Below are positions 57,860 through 64,000 of a stretch of 64,000 nucleotides of DNA, one piece after another (position 1 is the first letter of the stretch; each line of letters starts with the position of its first letter). Under the pieces are notes generated by a model that worked only from the letters and a program-made list of their open reading frames with translations, was not told where the DNA came from and searched no databases. The position numbers and the translations under genes were made by a program. Location of the stretch: assembly GCF_003149475.2 (NCBI RefSeq), contig NZ_QFWV02000001.1, positions 213,511 through 277,510 on the forward strand. Direction: 5' to 3'. This stretch comes from Oceaniradius stylonematis (GTDB lineage: Bacteria > Pseudomonadota > Alphaproteobacteria > Rhizobiales > Rhizobiaceae).

Positions 57860-58169
57860 GGCTTCGTCCTCCGATTGGCTTCTCCTTTTGTGATGAATGA
57901 GAAGAGTCTATCGCGCCGGAGTCGCCCTGGGCGGCTTGAGTGAAGCTTTCGAAAATCTGCCCACAATTTTTCACGTCGAAGCCGAGATAGACAAACTTCA
58001 CCATGATCGACCACAGGATGGTGAGCAGTTCGTTTTCTTGCTCTTCCGTCAGGCCGAACTCACTCAGTTCAGCTCGGTATTTCGCCGGGTCAAACTCAGG
58101 AAACGAGCCGTTGCGTTCCACCGAGGCGGAGCTTGGACGCTCTTGAATCGTGGTGTCGTTTATTGTCAT
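57852..58169 (-). CDS. small acidic protein upstream of the recombinase, unknown
   Basis: 105 residues, acidic (EFDPAKYRAELSEFGLTEEQENELLTILWSIMVKFVYLGFDVKNCGQIF), predicted helical in the middle, Ser/Gln-rich at the end. AAGGA lies 7 bp before ATG 58169. It overlaps the recombinase start by eight bases, so the two are probably co-translated and it may act with the integrase (for example as a directionality factor), which is inference. No family recognised. Confidence 0.65.
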   Translation of the reverse strand: MTINDTTIQERPSSASVERNGSFPEFDPAKYRAELSEFGLTEEQENELLTILWSIMVKFVYLGFDVKNCGQIFESFTQAAQGDSGAIDSSHSSQKEKPIGGRSHD

Positions 58170-58195
58170 CGCCACGTCCTTTCTTCTCGGTTCCG

Positions 58196-58221
58196 ACTGT
58201 ATTAACTGGGTCTAATACAGT
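58196..58221. promoter_or_regulatory. inverted repeat upstream of the recombinase operon (operator candidate)
   Basis: ACTGTATTA and TAATACAGT form perfect 9-bp arms around an 8-bp centre. It lies 27 bp before the start of the small ORF that precedes the recombinase, where a repressor or the element's own regulator could act. Confidence 0.55.
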
Positions 58222-58814
58222 ACAGAACAAATATAGAACAAACAAGGAATTTATTCCCAAATGTTTGCTCAGTATTTGCCTTCGTCGAAAACAAAAGACG
58301 GAGGCGGTTAACTTGCCTCCGGTGTACATTTCACACGTGAAATGGCTGTCGATAAACTCCGGGGCAAGGGAAATGCAGGGGGAGCGGGCATCCAAAATGC
58401 TCCCGGAGGGACGCTATGAGCGTCCAAAGCGCCAAATTGCGCTTCACAAGTTGCTTCAATCGCAGAGAACGAGCAACCTGGTAGCAATGGTAGTGAATTA
58501 CAATTTTACCAATTGGTCAATAAAAAATATTCTGGAAAATATGCCGAGTTCTTTTTGGGGTCAGGTGAACGTTTTTGATCCGAGGCGAATCTCGATCGGA
58601 AATGCAGGTAAAGAGAAGTGCAAGATGTGCGGGGTAGTACCCGCTATCTTGGCAAGGGGGTCGCTGCGCACCCCCGTTGCATCCCCCTGGCCGCAGCAGG
58701 CTGTGTGGATACATTTCCCCAATATTGTAGTTTTCTTTGTCCTGACCGCGATTATTTGCTATTTTCTCGAGATATTTCAGAGATTTGGGTTATGAGTTTA
58801 AGGTGGAGGTCTCG
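58222..58814. other. A+T-rich spacer between the recombinase operon and the ABC-3C genes
   Basis: Open frames here (up to about 220 codons on the plus strand) have no ribosome binding site, unnatural composition and no similarity I recognise. The right end must hold the promoter of the ABC-3C operon, and the left end that of the recombinase operon. Confidence 0.5.
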
Positions 58815-59984
58815 ATGAGTGTTGTAGACTTAGCAAAACCGAAAAGCGCAGCTCCGGGGCAGTATCTCGGTTTTGCGCTGCAGCCCGTTCGCCTATGTCA
58901 CTATTTATTTGACGCACCTGACGGATGCTCGGCGTCGATGGAGCATATTGAGGATGTCGCGCTTCACTGGCCGGATGGTAGAGTTGTGCTCGAGCAAACT
59001 AAAAGTTCGCTAACCGGGAACCCGGCTTCCGACCGCTCGAAGGAGCTTTGGAACACCTTGGCCAATTGGGCAGACATTTGTGTCGCCGGAACGGTGGATT
59101 CTGAGAGTTCTGAGTTCCGATACTACGTAACCCCAGTATGCAGTGGAGACCTAGTTAAGCGGTTACACTCGGCGGCAAAAAATGAAGAAGCGGCGGACAT
59201 ATTGAAGGAGATATCCGCGCCAAATTTCATAGGAAAGAAGGGCGTAGGCGCTGAGCCGCACATTACAAGGTTTATTGCCGCAGGAAGCAAAATCTGCAGC
59301 GACATTATTCGCAACTTTCGATTTGAGAGCGTTGAAGACCCGATCCTTTCAATTCGACAAAAGCTGCAAGCAACTTTGCCGGCAGCGCTGATAGACGATT
59401 TTTGTGCATCGGCGATCGGTCGCGCGAAATCGGATGCGGATGAATGCATACGTTTAGGTTCGCCGCCGATTGTTGACGTTGCCGTTTTCAGACGAAGGTT
59501 TCAAAATTTTGTCCGCAGACACAACCTTGCTGGGCTGCTGACGTCGGCTTCGAGACGTCCAAGTGATGAGCAGATCGATTCCATGCTTAATTCCGATCCG
59601 ATTTTCCTCAAGCAGCTGGCCGCAGTCGATGCAAGCGCTGATCTGAAGATGGAGGCCGTTGCTGATTACCTAAGGACAGCCGCAGATAAGACGCGCTGGG
59701 CAGCCGATGGACTAGTTCTCGAAGAGAGCTTCGACGATCTCGATGCGACACTAAAACGTCATCATACGCTCCAGCGAGATGAGGTTGAGGACACTGAAAA
59801 AGCTCTAGCCCCCGAGGAAAGAGGAAGATCTCTCTATAGACGCTGCACCTATCTTCAATTGCCACTGGATGGGCAACCTCTTCCGACGCACTTCATTCCG
59901 GGAGCCTTCAACGATCTCGCGGACAAGCTGGTTGTTGGATGGCATCCCAGTTACGAAGTCCTATTTGGTGAGGCCGCTGAATGA
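58815..59984 (+). CDS. ABC-three-component (ABC-3C) system effector with Cap4-like nuclease domain
   Basis: 389 residues, first gene of the ABC-3C operon. The N-terminal 90 residues look like the PD-(D/E)xK-type DUF4297/Cap4 nuclease fold: GFALQPVRLCHYLF, then MEHIEDVALHW with Asp47, and VVLEQTKSS with Gln61-x-Lys63, followed by SKELWNTLANW. The remaining 300 residues are helical, of ABC-3C C-terminal type. GGAGG lies 6 bp before ATG 58815. By analogy with known ABC-3C systems this is the DNA-cutting or toxic effector released when the ATPase senses an invader; its action on phage DNA is inference. Confidence 0.72.
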   Translation: MSVVDLAKPKSAAPGQYLGFALQPVRLCHYLFDAPDGCSASMEHIEDVALHWPDGRVVLEQTKSSLTGNPASDRSKELWNTLANWADICVAGTVDSESSEFRYYVTPVCSGDLVKRLHSAAKNEEAADILKEISAPNFIGKKGVGAEPHITRFIAAGSKICSDIIRNFRFESVEDPILSIRQKLQATLPAALIDDFCASAIGRAKSDADECIRLGSPPIVDVAVFRRRFQNFVRRHNLAGLLTSASRRPSDEQIDSMLNSDPIFLKQLAAVDASADLKMEAVADYLRTAADKTRWAADGLVLEESFDDLDATLKRHHTLQRDEVEDTEKALAPEERGRSLYRRCTYLQLPLDGQPLPTHFIPGAFNDLADKLVVGWHPSYEVLFGEAAE

Positions 59985-60472
59985 TGGAAGAGGGAAGTTA
60001 TTCACAAATTGAACTGGTTCAAAATCCGGCGTTCGGCTCGATCTTGCTGTGGAGCTTTGGCCGGGGCTTTCAAAGCGAAGCAATTGGGAAACTTGTGCCA
60101 ATGACAAGCTTATTTCTCGTACTGCCCATCATACTGCACGCCGAAACCTTGGAGCACGTACGTTCAACACAACTTCCATCTGGTTTGGGGCGGCTGGCAG
60201 CGAAATTAGCAGAAAAGCGCGAAAATTTGTTGGCCATTCATGGCAGGGCACTGAAGCTAAGAAGTCTCACTCTGGATTCATTGGGAATCGCCATTAGTGC
60301 TGGAATCATAAAGCTCGACTACAGATCAGCATGTGTGCGTGCGAACGAAACCAAATTGCCCGTCGTGCCAGAACGCCTCCGGAATCATGTCAAAGGCGCC
60401 GAAAAACTGGGCAAATGGTGTGGGCGGTTACAGCAAAATCAAGTGTTTTCAATTCTGAGGGTGGTTGCCTAA
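59981..60472 (+). CDS. ABC-3C system middle component
   Basis: 163 residues. The N-terminal pattern [40 protein letters not shown] and [47 protein letters not shown] is typical of 'three component ABC system middle component' proteins, small helical adaptors of unknown mechanism. Its ATG overlaps the effector stop codon by three bases, and its end is one base from the ATPase start, showing strict co-translation. Confidence 0.8.
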   Translation: MMEEGSYSQIELVQNPAFGSILLWSFGRGFQSEAIGKLVPMTSLFLVLPIILHAETLEHVRSTQLPSGLGRLAAKLAEKRENLLAIHGRALKLRSLTLDSLGIAISAGIIKLDYRSACVRANETKLPVVPERLRNHVKGAEKLGKWCGRLQQNQVFSILRVVA

Positions 60473-60473
60473 C

Positions 60474-62441
60474 ATGCACTTTCAGATACTCAAATTGATA
60501 TTGTGGTCCAAATCAGGACTTGCCCCTCGAGTAGTGAATTTTGAGCCGGGCATGGTCAACGTAATCAGCGGTGCGTCGAAGACAGGTAAGTCGGCTGTCA
60601 TTCCAATCATCGATTATTGTCTCGCGTCAGGGAAATGTAGCATTCCCGTTGGCACCATACGAAAATCATGCGCTTGGTTCGGAGTATTGGTGGAAACAGC
60701 TGAAGGTCAGAAGCTCTTAGCACGGCGTGAGCCCGGAGATGCCCGGCAAACCGGCGATATGTTTATTTTGGAGGGAGAGAGCCTCGAAGTACCAATAAAT
60801 GTGCCTGAGAAAAATACCACCGCAGAGTCTGTTAAGCGAAAGCTCGACCAACTTGCAGGGTTGTCAACACTTCGCCTTGATCCCGACAGCGAGTCCGGTT
60901 TTCAATCGAGAGTTAGCTTTCGCGACTTGATGGCGTTTAACTTTCAACCACAATACATTGTGGCTAACCCCTTGGCGCTCTACTTCAACGCGGACACCAC
61001 AGAGCATCGCGAAAAACTTAAAGCGATTTTTCCATACGTTTTGGGTGCATTGACAGCAGAAATGCTGGCTGCGAGATGGGAAATAGACCGGCTGTTGCGA
61101 ATAGTCAGGCAGATTAAAAGTAACCTGCGTACGCTTCGTGGTGCAGCGGACGCATGGCGAACAGAAACACAAGCTTGGGTGCGGCAGTCAATTGAATTTG
61201 GGCTTCTGCCTGTGGACACTGTTGTTCCTTCAGAGTGGGCAGACATTGCGGACTTGCTGCGTAGGGCTACACAGTCCAACACTCGGGAATCAAACACAAC
61301 TATTGACTCCATTGAACCTACTCTTCGCCGCCTTGAAGATCTCAGAGGTCAAGAAACGGAGGCTGCATCGCTGCTCTCCCAGTGGAGGCAGCGATTGAAT
61401 GAAATCCGACGTCTGGTTGAGAGCAGTGAGAACTACGGAGACGCAATCAGAATTCAGCGAGATCGCCTCGGTATTTCGGACTGGCTACAAACTAAGATTG
61501 CATTTGAGGGCGACTTACTTTCGAGATCACTTGAATCTGTGAACCAGTTGAACTCTCTCGTTGAAGCACTTCGAGGGGTGGAGATTGAACTGCGATCACA
61601 GCCTGGTTTGTCCGACACATTCGATGCAGAGCAACTGCGAATACGAGGCGAAGTAGAAACTGCGGCGAATCAACTCGCTGAGGTCAGACAAGAGATTTTG
61701 TTGCTAGAGCAGGAATCTGAGCAAGTTCGAGAGATCGCATACCGGCATGACCGAATTGAGCGGTTTCTTGGGCGTTTGGAACAAGCCCTTTCGACTTACG
61801 AGCGTAGCGATGAGTCGGCCGAACTGAATGAGCGGCTCGACTCACTTCAGCAACAAATTGGTGAACTACGTACAATCTACTCAGAATCACAGGTGGAGCG
61901 CAGGACACAAGGATCACTAAGACAGGTTGAACATATTGCCTCTCAGATCGTGCCAAAGCTTGACGCTGAATGGCCAGATGCACCCATAAATTTGGATGTC
62001 AGAGACCTCACAGTCAAAGTGGTGCATAGCGACCGTACGGATTATCTCTGGGAGATTGGAAGCGGCGCAAACTGGCTAGCTTACCATGTTGCTGCCACGC
62101 TCTCGCTGCAGCGCTACTTCATGGAGCTCCCGAACCATCCAGTTCCAAGTTTTTTGGTCTATGACCAACCGAGCCAGGTTTATTTTCCACGTGGTTTTGA
62201 GACGGAATTCGAATCTGAGACTGGAAGAACTCGGGATCAAGACATTGCGGCAGTAAGGGCAGTCTTTGTTGCTGTAGCCGACGAGGTGGTGCGTGCGAAG
62301 GGAAGGCTCCAGACGATCATTCTGGATCACGCTGGTCCCGACGTTTGGGGAGAAATTCAGGGTGTAACTCTTGTGGAAGAGTGGCGCGGTGAAGCTGCCT
62401 TGGTGCCGAAAGAATGGTTTGACGACGGAAATGAAGCATAG
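60474..62441 (+). CDS. ABC-3C system SMC-like ATPase (DUF3732)
   Basis: 655-residue ATPase of the SMC/Rad50-like ABC class. The P-loop GASKTGKS is at residues 33-40. Long coiled coils run from about 190 to 480. The C-terminal part has the signature-like [19 protein letters not shown], Walker B-like [13 protein letters not shown] and a terminal [12 protein letters not shown] segment. This arrangement defines DUF3732 ATPases of ABC-3C conflict systems, thought to sense foreign DNA or replication. ATG 60474 is preferred over an in-frame TTG at 60465. Confidence 0.82.
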   Translation: MHFQILKLILWSKSGLAPRVVNFEPGMVNVISGASKTGKSAVIPIIDYCLASGKCSIPVGTIRKSCAWFGVLVETAEGQKLLARREPGDARQTGDMFILEGESLEVPINVPEKNTTAESVKRKLDQLAGLSTLRLDPDSESGFQSRVSFRDLMAFNFQPQYIVANPLALYFNADTTEHREKLKAIFPYVLGALTAEMLAARWEIDRLLRIVRQIKSNLRTLRGAADAWRTETQAWVRQSIEFGLLPVDTVVPSEWADIADLLRRATQSNTRESNTTIDSIEPTLRRLEDLRGQETEAASLLSQWRQRLNEIRRLVESSENYGDAIRIQRDRLGISDWLQTKIAFEGDLLSRSLESVNQLNSLVEALRGVEIELRSQPGLSDTFDAEQLRIRGEVETAANQLAEVRQEILLLEQESEQVREIAYRHDRIERFLGRLEQALSTYERSDESAELNERLDSLQQQIGELRTIYSESQVERRTQGSLRQVEHIASQIVPKLDAEWPDAPINLDVRDLTVKVVHSDRTDYLWEIGSGANWLAYHVAATLSLQRYFMELPNHPVPSFLVYDQPSQVYFPRGFETEFESETGRTRDQDIAAVRAVFVAVADEVVRAKGRLQTIILDHAGPDVWGEIQGVTLVEEWRGEAALVPKEWFDDGNEA

Positions 62442-62559
62442 ACCTTGAAAGTCCCGCCGAACTTAAAGCAAGGCATGAGTGGCACCCAAAGGAATAATAT
62501 CGAATGTAAGCAAATTTAGTATTACGGCCACTTATATTGGTCTACACAGGTGTAAAAAC

Positions 62560-63810
62560 ATGAACTTTAATGAGACGCTTAAGTGCACCTCGTGCGACCA
62601 AGCCATAGACTGTCGAATAGGTATGTCGAACCGCCTTCACCAGCCCCTTAGGTTTGCTTGCCCTGGCTGTTCAGCTCCTATTGATATTGATTTGACGTTC
62701 GGAGTGGGTATGAAATTCTCGGGTGCGGAACGAGCCGAGGGGATCAGCCCTTTTGATAACACTAACCCCTTTGTAGACCTGCATTTAGATTTTCCGGTCT
62801 ACATGGGAGAGTATGTGATGGGTATGACGCCGTTTATGCGTGCGATCACGCAAATTCGTCCCGAGGAATACCAACTGCACAACGCAAGACTGAATGCGTT
62901 GAACGCGGGTGCTGACAATGTCCCTTTCTTCCGAAACTGCCTGAAATTCTATCGGAACGGAAAGATAAAGCCGTTTCAAAACTGTGCCCGGCAGCGTTTC
63001 AGAGTAGCGGCAGACTCTGATTTACCGCAAGACATAAATGCAACTCTCTACAGTTTGATCGCAAAGGTAATGTGGCCGTTTGCACTACCTGGGCAAGATA
63101 GAGACACCGTCGATCAATACATGCGCGTAATTTCAGAATTGTCCCAGAGCAATAGACAAGCCACTGACGCATTCATTGATGAGGTGCATGGCACTGGCTT
63201 CGTGAAGGCGCTTCAACATGACTGCTTAGAGATTTACCCTCGGATTCTGAATGCAGAACTCGCTCTGCGCCCAGTTTTATTTTATGATTTTGACTGCGAT
63301 TTTTCTGAAACACTTTTGCCGGTACGCGTGTCTACACATGATTTTGAGATGTACAAAGACATGTACAAAGATATTACGGAGATAGTATCTCGACAGCTGG
63401 TACTAATAGCAGGGGTCAACAATCTAATAAAACGTGGCAACCATAATGAATTCCAGCCTGGTATTGGCCGATTGCCCAACGGTAGAGATTTTACTCCACA
63501 AAGCCTAAACGCATTTGCGGACGTTCCATTTGGAAGGAAAATGGATTTCATCGACGACAGTTGGTTTACGCTAGAAGATGCGGCAACGGACAACCAATTA
63601 CGAAACTCCATAGCGCACTACAAAACGAATTATGACGAAGTTTCTCAGGTCATAGAATACTTTCCCCGTCGAGAGGGAATGGAGGAGGAACGCTCCGAGA
63701 GCATGCAGTTCATCGAATTTATGCGGCGGATTTTGTTGGCTTATCGCGAAATGCATCGAATGCATCATTTGATCAAAGCAATCTTGTACTATCCGATGTT
63801 GATGCGTTGA
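62560..63810 (+). CDS. unknown protein with zinc ribbon and HEPN-like RX4H motif
   Basis: 416 residues, 118 bp behind the ABC-3C operon on the same strand. The N-terminus holds a zinc-ribbon-like set of cysteines (Cys9, Cys12, Cys18, Cys34, Cys37). Near the C-terminus LRNSIAHYKT carries Arg348-N-S-I-A-His353, the RX4H motif of HEPN ribonucleases, in a helical context. AGGTG precedes ATG 62560 by 7 bp; the frame extends 81 bp upstream without a good site. I do not recognise the family. A defence-related RNase acting with or beside the ABC-3C system is a hypothesis. Confidence 0.6.
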   Translation: MNFNETLKCTSCDQAIDCRIGMSNRLHQPLRFACPGCSAPIDIDLTFGVGMKFSGAERAEGISPFDNTNPFVDLHLDFPVYMGEYVMGMTPFMRAITQIRPEEYQLHNARLNALNAGADNVPFFRNCLKFYRNGKIKPFQNCARQRFRVAADSDLPQDINATLYSLIAKVMWPFALPGQDRDTVDQYMRVISELSQSNRQATDAFIDEVHGTGFVKALQHDCLEIYPRILNAELALRPVLFYDFDCDFSETLLPVRVSTHDFEMYKDMYKDITEIVSRQLVLIAGVNNLIKRGNHNEFQPGIGRLPNGRDFTPQSLNAFADVPFGRKMDFIDDSWFTLEDAATDNQLRNSIAHYKTNYDEVSQVIEYFPRREGMEEERSESMQFIEFMRRILLAYREMHRMHHLIKAILYYPMLMR

Positions 63811-64000
63811 GCTCCCCTGATGTTTTGGCTTGCCCAATAGAGCTAGACAGGTGTTGAAACCTATCCGGCTTTTTGCGAACGTCCCGGAGATATCCGGCGA
63901 GTTCTCGCCGCTCCCAAAAACTCGGCATATGACCTGAGCCCCATCTCTCATCCAGCTGAGTGAAGAGCCCGGGTTTTCAATTGTGGCCTCATGCGGCCTG

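Larger units (their letters stand above)
56344..64000. mobile_element. genomic island integrated at tRNA-Arg (right end outside window)
   Basis: From the tRNA 3' end rightwards the sequence becomes clearly more A+T-rich. It carries a serine recombinase directly at the tRNA, then a three-gene ABC-3C system and an unknown protein. No second copy of the tRNA 3' end (attR) is seen up to 64000, so the island extends beyond the window. Confidence 0.8.

Noticed and set aside
58133..58795. 220-codon plus-strand frame before the ABC-3C operon
   Set aside because: It begins antisense within the small recombinase-operon ORF, has no ribosome binding site and no recognisable domain.
63598..63951. 117-codon minus-strand frame at the right end
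   Set aside because: Mostly antisense to the zinc-ribbon/HEPN-like gene and without a ribosome binding site.
56344..64000. Second copy of the tRNA-Arg 3' end (attR)
   Set aside because: No matching stretch of the T-arm/acceptor sequence was seen in this part, so the right boundary must lie beyond the window.

Overview
The window looks like chromosomal DNA of a high-GC alphaproteobacterium, most likely a member of the Hyphomicrobiales (Rhizobiales). The evidence is the rpmH-rnpA-yidC-engB order, an Irr-type iron control element in front of mbfA, a rhizobial-type PmtA next to DnaJ, a BTLCP protease, a Flp pilin, and a C-P lyase operon that carries a FosX-like gene as described in Mesorhizobium. 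The last 7.7 kb is visibly richer in A+T and is an integrated element.

Region 1 (1-13.7 kb) is a complete phosphonate (phn) locus. On the minus strand lie phnG-H-I-fosX-J-K-L and a hexapeptide transferase, then phnC-D-E1-E2, then phnM-N and the start of a ThDP enzyme that is cut by the window edge. The divergent regulator phnF is on the plus strand. Three Pho-box-like direct repeats (7-bp half-sites at 11-bp spacing) precede phnG, phnC and phnM. A perfect palindrome in front of phnG is the likely PhnF operator. PhnCDE imports phosphonate, PhnGHIJKL forms and cleaves the ribose-linked phosphonate, and PhnM and PhnN process the ribose products.

Region 2 (13.7-32.6 kb) is mostly core metabolism and cell-wall genes: an aldehyde dehydrogenase, an acyl-CoA dehydrogenase, argB, a Tat-exported PhoX phosphatase, msrB, dnaK with a heat-shock-type promoter, a class A penicillin-binding protein and an M20 peptidase. 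A structured intergenic transcript is likely next to the peptidase. Two unusual convergent genes follow: a 1124-residue GlmS-like protein and a ManC/AGE-epimerase fusion. A Flp pilin gene closes the region.

Region 3 (32.6-56.2 kb) begins with about 1.1 kb without a convincing gene, containing two inverted copies of a palindromic repeat. It continues with lepA, a stand-alone ComEC-type metallo-hydrolase, small exported proteins, mbfA, a BTLCP protease, phaZ, pyrF, an FMN reductase, pmtA, dnaJ, an acyltransferase, engB, a Vat-like acetyltransferase, yidC, rnpA, rpmH, a TVP38/FAD-reductase pair and an orphan histidine kinase.

Region 4 (56.3-64 kb) is a genomic island at the 3' end of a tRNA-Arg(ACG). 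A large serine recombinase gene reads antisense through the tRNA. The cargo is a three-gene ABC-three-component (ABC-3C) conflict system: a Cap4-like nuclease/effector, a middle component and a DUF3732-type ATPase. An unrecognised zinc-ribbon protein with a HEPN-like RX4H motif follows. This is the most likely site of a new or poorly described defence system. The right end of the island is not visible, and the last 190 bases (63811-64000) hold no gene I can support.
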